DNA of 64,000 nucleotides, taken from JBHGYD01 sp041920415. Lineage in GTDB: Bacteria > Bacillota > Bacilli > Bacillales > Anoxybacillaceae. The position numbers were made by a program, and so were the translations under genes. This document shows positions 49,723 to 58,986 of this stretch, piece by piece. Within the stretch, counting starts at the first letter, position 1. The number at the start of each line of letters is the position of its first letter. The notes beneath the pieces are model-generated. The model was not told the DNA's origin and searched no databases. It worked only from the letters and a program-made list of their open reading frames with translations. The stretch covers positions 124,001 to 188,000 of the forward strand of contig JBHGYD010000031.1 of the NCBI GenBank assembly GCA_041920415.1, given 5' to 3'.

Positions 49723-50463
49723 ATGTTATATCTTCATGATATTTGGGTCAATTGGTTTGAAGGAGAAGAAAATGGATATAACGTCTGTCATTTTCATGAG
49801 TGGCGGAAAGATGACCAAGTCGAACTTTTAGATCAAGTGCCGCTCTTAAAAGTTTCTTCTGCTTTATTTCATTATATGGAAAATAGTTTATCGGAAATTC
49901 CGCAATCACTTCTTGATGATGTATACCAAAAAGCGTATGTGCGCAAAAACCATGAACGGATTCAGCTTGATTATTGTTTTGTAATTACGGATGGTCAGGG
50001 TATTCTGGCAGTCGATACGATTGGCTATAACATTCCGATTCGAAAAAGTCGGCTCATTCCAAGACAAGAACAGCTCGTGTATGAAATGGTAGCCGAGCAA
50101 CAAGAAGAGGCATATCCATTACCTTCACATGAAAAAGAACATCATATTTTATCGCCGTCTCCGCAGCTTATGAGCGGATTAACGCGCAAAGAACGCCAAC
50201 TGAAGCAGCTTCTATTTATGGCGCTTGATCAGCTTCATTCAACAAAAAACGTTGCAGAAGTACGCTATTGGTATACGGAGTGGGCACCGCAAAAATACCC
50301 TTCGATTCAACAAATGTCGTTTGAAGAAGCATGGCAGCATTTATATGAGGAAACAAAGTACGGCTGGTCCGAAAAACATATGCAATTATGCGAAAAACTC
50401 ATTAAAGGGCAACCGTTTTTTGAAAAACTATGGGAAATGGAACAAGAACCAAAAGTCAATTAA
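49723..50463 (+). CDS. yjbA: YjbA-like protein (UPF0736)
   Basis: 246-residue soluble protein of the YjbA/UPF0736 family: LHDIWVNWFEGEENGYNVCHFHEWRKDD at the start is characteristic. Function unknown. Start ATG after GTGAGGGG. Convergent with trpS, as in B. subtilis. Confidence 0.92.
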   Translation: MLYLHDIWVNWFEGEENGYNVCHFHEWRKDDQVELLDQVPLLKVSSALFHYMENSLSEIPQSLLDDVYQKAYVRKNHERIQLDYCFVITDGQGILAVDTIGYNIPIRKSRLIPRQEQLVYEMVAEQQEEAYPLPSHEKEHHILSPSPQLMSGLTRKERQLKQLLFMALDQLHSTKNVAEVRYWYTEWAPQKYPSIQQMSFEEAWQHLYEETKYGWSEKHMQLCEKLIKGQPFFEKLWEMEQEPKVN

Positions 50464-50494
50464 AAAGCAAGCCAAATTGTGGCTTGCTTTTTAT
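50463..50494. terminator. Bidirectional terminator between yjbA and trpS
   Basis: AAAAGCAAGCC / GGCTTGCTTTT perfect stem (50463-50473, 50481-50491), A-rich left and T-rich right. Confidence 0.92.
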
Positions 50495-50501
50495 ACGTAG
50501 T

Positions 50502-51497
50502 TTACTTTACTTTTCTTTTTCTACCTAATCCCATTGCGTTTTCCATTTTCTTTAGCATTTTATTGGCCACTTGATTTGCTTTCTCCGCTCCTTCATCAAG
50601 CACTTGATCGAGTAGCTCGCTCTCCATTAAATGATAATATTTTTCTTGAATAGGTTTTAATGTGTCAATAACGACTTGGGCAAGATCGGCTTTAAATTCG
50701 CCGTAACCTTTTCCTGCGTATTCTTGTTCTAATTGTTCAATTGATTTGTTCGCTAAAATCGAATAAATGTTTAGCAAGTTCGTAATGCCCGGCTTGTTTT
50801 CTTTATCATATTTAATGATGCCGTCTGAATCCGTAACGGCGCTTTTAATTTTCTTTTCAATCGTTTTTGCATCGTCTAACAATGTAATGAATGCTTTTTT
50901 ATTTGGATCAGATTTGCTCATTTTTTTCGTCGGATCGGCAAGTGACATAATGCGGGCGCCTACTTTTGGAATGCGCGCTTCAGGGATCGTAAAAATTTCA
51001 CCGTATCGCTTGTTAAAGCGTTCCGCTAAATCTCGCGTTAATTCAATATGTTGCTTTTGATCCTCGCCAACAGGAACGATATCTGTGTTATAAAGCAAAA
51101 TATCAGCGGCCATGAGCGGAGGATAGGTTAGCAATCCGGCGCTGACCGCCTCTTTTCCTGCGGATTTATCTTTGAATTGCGTCATCCGCTCTAATTCCCC
51201 GATATAAGCAATGCATTGTAACATCCAACCCGCTTGCGCATGCGCCGGAACTTCCGATTGAATAAATAATGTCGCTTTGTTCGGATCAATGCCGACCGCT
51301 AAATAGAGCGCCGCTAAACTGCGAATGTTTTTGCGAAGTTCAAGGCGATCTTGCGGCACGGTAATCGCGTGTTGGTCAACAATGCAAAAGTAACAGTTAT
51401 ATTCGTGTTGCAATTCGACAAATTGTCGCATTGCTCCGATGTAATTGCCAAGAGTAATAACGCCGCTTGGTTGAATACCTGAAAAAATTGTTTTCAT
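50502..51497 (-). CDS. trpS: Tryptophanyl-tRNA synthetase TrpS
   Basis: 331-residue class I synthetase charging tRNA-Trp. The HIGH-equivalent is SGVITLGNYIGAM near residue 12, and the KMSKS loop is KKMSKSDPNK (about 194). QDRLELRKNIRSLAALYLAVGIDP and AGLLTYPPLMAADIL are typical of the Bacillus enzyme. ATG after AAAGGAGTGG. Single gene controlled by a T-box leader. Confidence 0.97.
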   Translation of the reverse strand: MKTIFSGIQPSGVITLGNYIGAMRQFVELQHEYNCYFCIVDQHAITVPQDRLELRKNIRSLAALYLAVGIDPNKATLFIQSEVPAHAQAGWMLQCIAYIGELERMTQFKDKSAGKEAVSAGLLTYPPLMAADILLYNTDIVPVGEDQKQHIELTRDLAERFNKRYGEIFTIPEARIPKVGARIMSLADPTKKMSKSDPNKKAFITLLDDAKTIEKKIKSAVTDSDGIIKYDKENKPGITNLLNIYSILANKSIEQLEQEYAGKGYGEFKADLAQVVIDTLKPIQEKYYHLMESELLDQVLDEGAEKANQVANKMLKKMENAMGLGRKRKVK

Positions 51498-51526
51498 AAA
51501 ACCACTCCTTTACACCATAAAATAAT

Positions 51527-51785
51527 AAAAAAACCCTATCGCCTGCTAACATGTTAGGGACGATAGGGACCGCGTTGCCACCCTAGTTATTGTACATAAG
51601 TACAATCACTCTGTTCCATGCTTTTTTCGCATGGGACCTTTGTAACGTAAGGCAAACGTCCAAGCCTACTAACTGTTCAGCTTGGATGCTCGAAAGCCCA
51701 TTCCATATTGCTAGCCACTTGTTCGCACCAACCACAAGCTCTCTGTATGCATCGCAATATGTACTCTTCTTTCTCATCGCATTCT
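51527..51785 (-). ncRNA. T-box leader (riboswitch) of trpS
   Basis: On the minus strand the leader contains the T-box core GGGTGGCAACGCGG (complement of 51570-51583) that binds the uncharged tRNA acceptor end, followed by a terminator: CGATAGGG / CCCTATCG arms (51561-51568 and 51534-51541) and seven T. Upstream is a long stem region with an AATATGGAATGG stretch where a UGG (Trp) specifier would fit. Uncharged tRNA-Trp should favour the antiterminator and switch trpS on. 5' boundary is approximate. Confidence 0.92.
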
Positions 51786-52420
51786 TTTTTTGTTTTTTAT
51801 TCTAAATCATACGCGCTTTTTATGCAAGGCTGTTGCAGGTTTCGAATAATTTAGTGTGAAAATATGCAAATTCAGTTGAATAGCTTCCTTATTTGTGAAA
51901 TATGAACGATTTCTCTTCATTTCAAAATGTTTTCTAATAATTTTATTCATCATACATCTTATGAACAAAATTATTTTAACAAAACTAATTTTGCCAACAT
52001 GTTAAACAAATTGTAAGAAGGAAATACAACGTTATAATTTTTTATTTAAAAATTTAAAATAAAAAGACAAAATGTAAACGCTTTAATATTAATTTAATAT
52101 TAATTTTGTAAATTTTTTTCATTTACATTTATCGAAAAACACTATAAAATGCTAATTAGCTAAAAAGACAAATTTAAATAAACAATTAAAATCAAAATAA
52201 AATTCAGAAAAGAACAAAAAGATTGCAAAAAATTCTTTTCAAATATATTAATAATATTTATAATAGAGTTCAGATAAAATATTCTGATAAATCAGATGGT
52301 AAAATTTATCGTTAAAGCTGTATAGTACTATAGTACTAATACGACAATTTTATCAACAAAAGTTCCACGTTTTTACGTAGAGCTTTTGAAAATAAAACAA
52401 ACTTTTTAGGGGGGAAATTT
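51786..52420 (+). promoter_or_regulatory. oppA: AT-rich 635-bp region before oppA with candidate CodY site and hairpins
   Basis: No gene. Extremely A/T-rich from about 51840 to 52320. AAAATTCAGAAAAGA (52199-52213) matches the CodY box AATTTTCWGAAAATT at about 11 of 15 positions. TCTGAT-AA-ATCAGA (52283-52296) and AGTACTATAGTACT (52324-52337) are perfect palindromes. A leader hairpin (52358-52387) with arms ending ACGT/ACGT lies just before the ribosome binding site GGGGGG. I cannot fix the oppA promoter with confidence. Confidence 0.55.
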
Positions 52421-54067
52421 ATGAAGAAAAGGCTTTCCGTTCTTTTTAGCTTAATGCTAGTGCTAAGTCTTTTCCTTTCTGCATGTGGCGGTTTCGACAA
52501 GAAAAACGAATCCGCTGGCGATAAAGGCAAAGACGGAAGCAAAACAGCTAACGTTCCACAAGAGTTACACATTAACGTTAAAACAGAACCATTCTCATTG
52601 AACCCAGGTTTAGCAAATGACTCGACTTCTGGTAGTATATTAAACCAAACGTTTGAAGGTTTAACTCGGATTAAAGATGGTAAACCTGAGTTGGCAATGG
52701 CAGAAAGCTATAAAGTTTCTGATGATCTAAAAACATACACATTCAAATTGCGTGACGCGAAGTGGACAAATGGTGACCCAGTTACAGCAAAAGACTTCGA
52801 GTACGCTTGGAAATGGGCGCTAGATCCGAAAAACCAATCACAATATGCTTACCAGCTTTATTACATTAAAAATGGTCAAGCATATAACGAAGGAAAAGCA
52901 AAAGCAGAAGATGTTGGTGTAAAAGCGCTTGACGACAAAACGTTAGAAGTTACGCTTGAGAACCCAACACCTTATTTCTTAGAATTAACTGCATTCTATA
53001 CGTATTATCCAGTAAACAGCAAAATTGCTGAGAAAAATCCAAAATGGTATACAAACGCTGGCCCTGACTACACTTCAAACGGACCATTCAAAATGGTTTC
53101 TTGGGAACATAACAACAAAATCGTTCTTGAAAAGAACGAAAATTATTGGGATGCGAAAAGCGTAAAATTAACAAAAATTGAAATGGTTATGGTCAATGAC
53201 ACTAACACAGAGCTTTCCATGTTTAATAATGGTGAGCTAGATTGGGCAGGTATGCCTACTGGTCAATTACCACCAGACTCTTTATCAAAATTAAAAGAGG
53301 AAGGCAAATTACACGTTCAAGCAATTGCTGGTACGTACTGGTACAAATTTAATACGGAAAAACCACCGTTGAATAACGTAAACATTCGTAAAGCTCTTGC
53401 ATACGCAATTGATCGTAAAGCAATTGTTGAAAACATAACAAAAGGTGAACAAATTCCAGCGATGGCTGCTGTACCACCAACAATGTTCCCTGAGAACAAA
53501 AAAGGTTATTTCAAAGATAACGATGTAGAAAAAGCAAAAGAATACTTGAAAAAAGGTCTTCAAGAGCTTGGATTAAAAGATGTGAAAGATTTACCATCAA
53601 TTACGTTATCGTTTAATACTGATGATGTACATGCGAAAATTGCCCAAGCGATTCAAGATATGTGGAAGAAAAACTTAGGTATTGAAGTGAAACTTGATAA
53701 TGCGGAATGGGCAGTTTACATTGATAAATTACACTCTGGCGATTATCAAATCGGCCGTATGGGTTGGTTAGGTGACTTCAACGACCCAATTAACTTCTTA
53801 GAGCTATACCGCGACAAAAAAGGTGGTAACAACGATACAAACTGGGAGAATCCGAAATATAAACAATTGTTAATTGACTCCCAAAAAGAATCTGATCCTG
53901 AAAAGCGTAAACAAATGTTAAAAGATGCAGAAGCGATTTTAATGGATGAAATGCCAATTGCTCCAATCTATTTCTACACAAATACTTGGGTTCAAAAAGA
54001 TAACTTAAAAGGTGTAGAAATGTCAGGTCTTGGTGACGTCCAATTTAAATGGGCGTACTTTGAATAA
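52421..54067 (+). CDS. oppA: Oligopeptide-binding lipoprotein OppA
   Basis: 548-residue solute-binding protein of the peptide/nickel class (SBP_bac_5), anchored outside the membrane. Lipoprotein signal MKKRLSVLFSLMLVLSLFLSAC with the lipobox LSAC (Cys22). Typical SBP5 stretches: LNQTFEGLTRIKDGKPELAMAESYKVSDDLKTYTFKLRDAKWTNGDPVTAKDF (partly seen as cut motifs) and the C-terminal MPIAPIYFYTN. ATG after AGGGGGG. First gene of oppABCDF; imports peptides, which in Bacillus also act as competence and sporulation signals. Confidence 0.96.
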   Translation: MKKRLSVLFSLMLVLSLFLSACGGFDKKNESAGDKGKDGSKTANVPQELHINVKTEPFSLNPGLANDSTSGSILNQTFEGLTRIKDGKPELAMAESYKVSDDLKTYTFKLRDAKWTNGDPVTAKDFEYAWKWALDPKNQSQYAYQLYYIKNGQAYNEGKAKAEDVGVKALDDKTLEVTLENPTPYFLELTAFYTYYPVNSKIAEKNPKWYTNAGPDYTSNGPFKMVSWEHNNKIVLEKNENYWDAKSVKLTKIEMVMVNDTNTELSMFNNGELDWAGMPTGQLPPDSLSKLKEEGKLHVQAIAGTYWYKFNTEKPPLNNVNIRKALAYAIDRKAIVENITKGEQIPAMAAVPPTMFPENKKGYFKDNDVEKAKEYLKKGLQELGLKDVKDLPSITLSFNTDDVHAKIAQAIQDMWKKNLGIEVKLDNAEWAVYIDKLHSGDYQIGRMGWLGDFNDPINFLELYRDKKGGNNDTNWENPKYKQLLIDSQKESDPEKRKQMLKDAEAILMDEMPIAPIYFYTNTWVQKDNLKGVEMSGLGDVQFKWAYFE

Positions 54068-54089
54068 AATCGTATGTGTTTTCAAGAAA

Positions 54090-54121
54090 GAAGGTATATG
54101 AGATTGTTCTCATATACCTTC
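54090..54121 (+). terminator. Intercistronic hairpin between oppA and oppB
   Basis: Perfect 14-bp stem GAAGGTATATGAGA / TCTCATATACCTTC (54090-54103, 54108-54121), TTGT loop, no T-run. More likely an mRNA-stability or partial attenuation structure that makes oppA more abundant than oppBCDF than a full terminator. Confidence 0.7.
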
Positions 54122-54167
54122 ATTTCACGATAAGAGATATTTGTAAAAAAGTGGAGGTGCAGGGAAT

Positions 54168-55103
54168 TTGTTAAGATATATAGGCAAACGGTTGCTTTAC
54201 ATGCTTATGTCTTTATTTTTAATTGTGACGGCAACATTCTTTTTAATGAGAGCTGCTCCGGGAGGACCGTTCACGAGTGAGAAACAAGTTCCACCCGAAA
54301 TTGAAAAAAATTTAAATGAATTTTATGGATTAGATCGTCCTTGGTATAGTCAATATTTTAATTATTTAGTTTCCATTGCCAAATGGGATTTCGGTCCTTC
54401 TTTTAAATATAAAGGACAAACAGTGAATGATTTAATTAACGAAGGTTTTCCAGTTTCGTTTTTCCTTGGAATGGAATCTTTGTTGTTAGCGGTAAGTATT
54501 GGGGTTTTATTAGGAATTATTGCCGCCTTGAATCATAATAAATGGCAAGATTATGCTGCGATGGTCTTTGCCGTGCTAGGAATTTCGGTTCCAAGTTTCA
54601 TCATGGCATCGATTTTACAATACTTTTTAGCGATTAAATTAGGCTGGTTTCCAGTTGCGCGTTGGGAGTCGTTACAGCACACTGTTTTACCAGCACTCGC
54701 TCTTGCTGCGACACCAATGGCCTTTATTGCCCGTTTAACTCGTTCGAGTATGTTAGAAGTATTGAGCAATGATTATATTCGAACAGCGAAAGCAAAAGGA
54801 TTATCAAGAGGACAAATTACGGTAAAACACGCGATTCGTAATGCGATATTACCGGTTGTTTCTTATCTTGGACCTTTATCTGCTGGGGTTTTAACCGGTA
54901 GTTTCGTTATCGAAAAAATCTTTGGTATTCCTGGTCTTGGAAGTCACTTTGTATTAAGTATTTCCAACCGTGATTATACAACCATTATGGGGGTCACTGT
55001 ATTTTACAGCATTCTGTTATTAGCGTCTGTTCTTCTTGTTGATATTGCATATGGTTTTATTGACCCGCGTATTAAGTTAGCTGGTGGTAAGAAAGGAGAG
55101 TAA
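54168..55103 (+). CDS. oppB: Oligopeptide ABC transporter permease OppB
   Basis: 311-residue permease with six helices and the ABC-contact loop around YIRTAKAKGLSRGQITVKHAIRNA. TTG start at 54168 (MLRYIGKRLLYMLMSLF) after GGAGGTG. Pairs with OppC. Second gene of the operon; 2 bp before oppC. Confidence 0.95.
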   Translation: MLRYIGKRLLYMLMSLFLIVTATFFLMRAAPGGPFTSEKQVPPEIEKNLNEFYGLDRPWYSQYFNYLVSIAKWDFGPSFKYKGQTVNDLINEGFPVSFFLGMESLLLAVSIGVLLGIIAALNHNKWQDYAAMVFAVLGISVPSFIMASILQYFLAIKLGWFPVARWESLQHTVLPALALAATPMAFIARLTRSSMLEVLSNDYIRTAKAKGLSRGQITVKHAIRNAILPVVSYLGPLSAGVLTGSFVIEKIFGIPGLGSHFVLSISNRDYTTIMGVTVFYSILLLASVLLVDIAYGFIDPRIKLAGGKKGE

Positions 55104-55105
55104 TC

Positions 55106-56023
55106 ATGCAGCAAATTCCGAAAGAGATGTTTCAGCCGGCGGTAGCAGATATCAGTGAAGCTGAAAAAATATCAAAACCAAGCCTTTCGTTCTGGAAAGA
55201 TGTTTCGATACGCTTTCGTAAAAATAAGTTAGCAATGTTTGGATTAGTGTTGTTAATTATTTTAGTGTTTATGGCTATTTTTGGTCCACATATGACGAAA
55301 TATGATTATGCAACAAATGACTTAATGAATACGAATCAACCACCTTCTGCCAAACATTGGTTCGGCACAGATGATCTTGGTCGCGATATATTTGTGCGTA
55401 CATGGTATGGGGCGCGTATTTCTTTATTTATTGGATTGGCAGCTGCACTGATTGACTTATTCATTGGGGTACTTTGGGGAGGTATTGCCGGTTATCGCGG
55501 CGGTAAAACAGATGAAATTATGATGCGTATCGCCGATATTTTATGGGGAGTTCCTTACTTACTGTTAGTAATCATATTAATGGTGATTTTAGGACAAGGC
55601 TTAGGAACAATGATTCTTGCCATGACGCTAACGGGATGGGTGAACATGGCTCGTATCGTTCGTGGACAAGTATTAGGGCTAAAAAACCAAGAATATATCA
55701 TGGCAGCTCAAACGCTTGGTGCAAGTACATCAAGAATTATGTTTAAACATTTAATTCCAAATGCAATGGGACCGATTCTTGTTACGATGACATTAACGAT
55801 TCCATCCGCTATTTTTACAGAAGCATTTTTAAGCTATTTAGGTCTTGGTGTGCCACAACCTTTAGCAAGTTGGGGAACGATGGCTTCAGAGGGAGTACAA
55901 TCATTACAATATTATCCATGGCGTCTATTCTTCCCAGCTACATTTATCTGCTTAACGATTTTTGCGTTTAACGTAGTGGGAGACGGTTTGCGTGACGCGT
56001 TAGATCCAAGATTGCGTAAGTAA
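55106..56023 (+). CDS. oppC: Oligopeptide ABC transporter permease OppC
   Basis: 305-residue permease: N-terminal cytoplasmic extension, the OppC-type FGTDDLGRDIFVRTWYGARIS stretch, and EAA loop EYIMAAQTLGASTSRIMFKHLIPNA. ATG after AAAGGAG with good spacing. Confidence 0.95.
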   Translation: MQQIPKEMFQPAVADISEAEKISKPSLSFWKDVSIRFRKNKLAMFGLVLLIILVFMAIFGPHMTKYDYATNDLMNTNQPPSAKHWFGTDDLGRDIFVRTWYGARISLFIGLAAALIDLFIGVLWGGIAGYRGGKTDEIMMRIADILWGVPYLLLVIILMVILGQGLGTMILAMTLTGWVNMARIVRGQVLGLKNQEYIMAAQTLGASTSRIMFKHLIPNAMGPILVTMTLTIPSAIFTEAFLSYLGLGVPQPLASWGTMASEGVQSLQYYPWRLFFPATFICLTIFAFNVVGDGLRDALDPRLRK

Positions 56024-56034
56024 GGGGTGAGGAC

Positions 56035-57102
56035 ATGGAAAAGTTACTAGAGGTGAAAAATTTAGAAGTCTCGTTTCAAACGTATGGCGGAGAAGTACAA
56101 GCTGTTCGTGGTGTAAGCTTCCATTTAAATAAAGGGGAAACATTAGCGATTGTGGGTGAATCCGGTTCAGGAAAAAGTGTCACTTCACAAACGATTATGC
56201 GTCTCATTCCGACACCACCTGGAAAAATTAAAAATGGTCAAATCATTTTTAATGGCGAAGACCTTGTGAAAAAAACAGATAAAGAAATGGAACAAATTCG
56301 CGGAAAAGATATCGGAGTGATTTTCCAAGACCCGATGACATCATTAAATCCAACAATGAAAGTTGGACGTCAAATTATGGAAGTGCTAATTAAGCACCAA
56401 AAAATGTCTACATCGGCTGCAAAAGAACGAGCCATTGAATTGTTACGACTTGTCGGCATTCCAATGCCAGAAAGACGCGTGAATCAATATCCGCATGAGT
56501 TTTCCGGAGGAATGAGACAACGCGCGATGATTGCAGTTGCTTTGGCTTCAAATCCGAAGTTATTAATTGCGGATGAACCGACAACAGCGTTGGACGTAAC
56601 GATTCAAGCGCAAATTCTAGAATTAATGAAAGATATACAGGAGAAAATGGGAACGTCGATTATCTTTATTACCCATGATTTAGGGGTAGTGGCAAACGTA
56701 GCTGATCGCGTTGCTGTTATGTATGCGGGAAAAATCGTTGAAATGGGAACGGTCGACGAAATTTTCTATGATCCAAGACACCCTTACACGTGGGGATTAC
56801 TAGCTTCCATGCCAAGTCTTGACAGTGATGATAAATCAGAATTAGCGGCAATTCCAGGTTCACCGCCTGATTTAACGAACCCGCCAAAAGGAGATGCGTT
56901 TGCACCGCGGAATCCATACGCAATGAAAATTGATTTTGAGCTGGAACCGCCGATGTTTAAAATTTCTGATACTCATTATGCAGCAACATGGCTGCTTCAT
57001 CCAGATGCGCCAAAAGTGGAGCCGCCTGAAGCGGTGAAAAAACGGTTGCGCAAGCTCTCCTCTAACTATCCACAACCAGTCATTGTAAAGGAGAGTGAGT
57101 AA
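56035..57102 (+). CDS. oppD: Oligopeptide ABC transporter ATPase OppD
   Basis: 355-residue ATPase: Walker A GESGSGKSVTS, Q-loop FQDPMTSLNP, signature FSGGMRQR, Walker B LLIADEPTTALD, and a C-terminal oligopeptide/dipeptide transporter extension, which in related proteins often carries an Fe-S site; the cysteines of that site are not obvious here. ATG after AAGGGGTGAGG. Confidence 0.96.
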   Translation: MEKLLEVKNLEVSFQTYGGEVQAVRGVSFHLNKGETLAIVGESGSGKSVTSQTIMRLIPTPPGKIKNGQIIFNGEDLVKKTDKEMEQIRGKDIGVIFQDPMTSLNPTMKVGRQIMEVLIKHQKMSTSAAKERAIELLRLVGIPMPERRVNQYPHEFSGGMRQRAMIAVALASNPKLLIADEPTTALDVTIQAQILELMKDIQEKMGTSIIFITHDLGVVANVADRVAVMYAGKIVEMGTVDEIFYDPRHPYTWGLLASMPSLDSDDKSELAAIPGSPPDLTNPPKGDAFAPRNPYAMKIDFELEPPMFKISDTHYAATWLLHPDAPKVEPPEAVKKRLRKLSSNYPQPVIVKESE

Positions 57103-57103
57103 A

Positions 57104-58042
57104 ATGGCAGAAAAACAAAAGCTTCTTGAAATAAAAAATTTAAAACAATATTTTAATGTGGGACATGGTCAAGTGATTAAAGCTGTTGACGGCTTAACAT
57201 TTGATATTTATAAAGGTGAGACACTTGGGCTAGTAGGTGAATCTGGCTGCGGTAAATCGACAACGGGACGGACGATTATTGGATTGTATAAAGCGACGGC
57301 AGGAGAAGTACTTTTCAACGGTGTAAATGTACATTCCAAAAAATCGGCCCAAGAATTAAAAACATTGAAGAGAAAAATGCAAATGATTTTCCAAGACCCG
57401 TATGCGTCACTTAATCCACGTATGACGGTTGCCGATATTATCGCAGAAGGAATCGATATTCACGGCCTTGCGAAAACGAAAGAAGAACGCATGCAACGTG
57501 TGTATGAGTTGCTTGAAACGGTCGGGTTAAACCGTGAGCATGCGAACCGTTATCCGCATGAGTTTTCCGGAGGACAGCGTCAGCGGATCGGAATCGCTCG
57601 GGCGCTTGCGGTAGAGCCAGAATTCATTATTGCCGATGAGCCAATTTCCGCGTTAGACGTATCGATTCAGGCGCAAGTTGTGAACTTAATGAAAAAATTG
57701 CAGCGTGAAAAAGGATTAACGTATTTATTTATCGCCCATGACCTTTCGATGGTGAAATATATTAGCGACCGAATTGGTGTGATGTATTTTGGTAAGATGG
57801 TAGAATTAGCAAACGCGGAAGAGTTATATCGCAATCCGATTCATCCTTATACAAAAGCGCTGTTGTCCGCGATTCCGCTTCCAGACCCAGAAACGGAGCG
57901 AACACGCAAGCGAATCGTTTACGATCGATCGCAGCATAACTACAAAGAAGGAGAAGAACTGCAGCTTCGAGAAATCACGCCAGGACATTTTGTATTATGC
58001 TCGGAAGAAGAGTATAAAAAATATAAAGCAATGTATACGTAA
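57104..58042 (+). CDS. oppF: Oligopeptide ABC transporter ATPase OppF
   Basis: 312-residue partner ATPase of OppD: Walker A GESGCGKSTTG, FQDPYASLNPRM, signature FSGGQRQR, Walker B FIIADEPISALD. ATG at 57104 after AAAGGAGAGTGAG. Last gene of the opp operon; strong terminator follows. Confidence 0.96.
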   Translation: MAEKQKLLEIKNLKQYFNVGHGQVIKAVDGLTFDIYKGETLGLVGESGCGKSTTGRTIIGLYKATAGEVLFNGVNVHSKKSAQELKTLKRKMQMIFQDPYASLNPRMTVADIIAEGIDIHGLAKTKEERMQRVYELLETVGLNREHANRYPHEFSGGQRQRIGIARALAVEPEFIIADEPISALDVSIQAQVVNLMKKLQREKGLTYLFIAHDLSMVKYISDRIGVMYFGKMVELANAEELYRNPIHPYTKALLSAIPLPDPETERTRKRIVYDRSQHNYKEGEELQLREITPGHFVLCSEEEYKKYKAMYT

Positions 58043-58075
58043 AAACGATCTCATTCAAGAGATCGTTTTTATATT
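58041..58075 (+). terminator. Terminator after oppF
   Basis: AAAACGATCTC / GAGATCGTTTT stem (58042-58052, 58059-58069), 6-nt loop, then TATTATTTC. Also lies at the end of the convergent small gene. Confidence 0.9.
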
Positions 58076-58256
58076 ATTTCTTCCCGCCAACGAGTTTCCA
58101 TCCTGTCTGCGTTTTCATTGTTTCGTTTACGTGTTCCATTCGCTTCGAACCGCCAAATAGTTTCTCGCCAATGCCATTTACCAATACTCCCATTAACGCT
58201 GTAATTCCAATAATGAATCCCCCTACAATCGCAAAATCAATAAAGTATTGCCCCAC
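58074..58256 (-). CDS. Small single-helix membrane protein, GTG start
   Basis: 60-residue protein: one hydrophobic segment FIDFAIVGGFIIGITALMGVLVNGIG, then a basic tail with MKTQTGWKLVGGKK. No family recognised. GTG at 58256 is chosen because GGGAGGAATTGAA precedes it; the ATG at 58271 would put that site inside the gene. Between oppF and spxA, where B. subtilis has yjbB and yjbC. Confidence 0.65.
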   Translation of the reverse strand: MGQYFIDFAIVGGFIIGITALMGVLVNGIGEKLFGGSKRMEHVNETMKTQTGWKLVGGKK

Positions 58257-58391
58257 TTCAATTCCTCCCATATATAAGCAACTACTCTTCTTTTTATTTT
58301 AGATGATTTTCCTTCTTATGGGAAGAGTTGAAGTAAAACAAATAGGAAAATTCGCCGCTGTTCGAAAAAATATATCTTTCTTTTTAAATTT

Positions 58392-58408
58392 ATTGTATAA
58401 TATACAAT
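58392..58408. promoter_or_regulatory. spxA: 17-bp palindrome upstream of spxA
   Basis: ATTGTATA-A-TATACAAT, perfect palindrome with an embedded TATAAT-like -10. Position about 130 bp before spxA suggests an operator over one spxA promoter; in B. subtilis spx is repressed by PerR and YodB, but this sequence does not match the PerR box well. Confidence 0.5.
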
Positions 58409-58539
58409 ATAAAAGTAATTTCAATTTATGATGTTTTTTATTGTGATAGCTATTCGGTCATGGCTAGCGCGAAAAGAGGGTTATTTTTATATATACGTGT
58501 AGGGCAGTTCATCCTGTTTGAGGGGAGTGAGTGAAAAGT

Positions 58540-58938
58540 ATGGTGACTTTATACACTTCACCTAGTTGCACATCATGCCGTAAAGCAAAAGCATGGTTAG
58601 AAAAACATAATATTCCTTATGTAGAGCGGAATATTTTCTCTGAACCGTTAACGATTGAGGAGATTAAGGAAATTCTTCGCATGACAGAAACGGGAACAGA
58701 TGAAATCATTTCAACAAGATCAAAAATCTTTCAAAAGCTTAACATAAATCTCGAATCATTGCCGCTTCAAGATTTATACGAAATCATTCAAAAAAATCCC
58801 GGCATTTTGAGAAGACCGATTATTATTGACGAGAAGCGGCTTCAAGTTGGTTACAACGAAGATGAGATTCGTCGATTCTTGCCGCGAAAAGTTCGTGCGT
58901 ATCAACTTCGTGAAGCCCAACGTCTTGTTAACCAATGA
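58540..58938 (+). CDS. spxA: Redox-stress transcription regulator Spx
   Basis: 132-residue ArsC-fold protein that binds the RNA polymerase alpha subunit and redirects it under disulfide stress. Redox switch CTSC at Cys10-Cys13 (LYTSPSCTSCRKAKAWL), conserved RSKIFQKL, RRPIIIDEKRLQVGYNEDEIRRFLPR. ATG at 58540 gives the usual MVTLYTSPSC start; GTG at 58531 is too close to GGGGAG. Substrate of ClpXP; the adaptor mecA for another Clp system lies nearby. Confidence 0.97.
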   Translation: MVTLYTSPSCTSCRKAKAWLEKHNIPYVERNIFSEPLTIEEIKEILRMTETGTDEIISTRSKIFQKLNINLESLPLQDLYEIIQKNPGILRRPIIIDEKRLQVGYNEDEIRRFLPRKVRAYQLREAQRLVNQ

Positions 58939-58940
58939 AA

Positions 58941-58980
58941 AAAACTTCTACATGGACTATCCATGTAGAAGTTTTTTATC
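58941..58980. terminator. Bidirectional terminator between spxA and yjbE
   Basis: AAAACTTCTACATGG / CCATGTAGAAGTTTT, 15-bp stem (58941-58955, 58961-58975), 5-nt loop and T-run. Confidence 0.93.
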
Positions 58981-58986
58981 ATCTGT

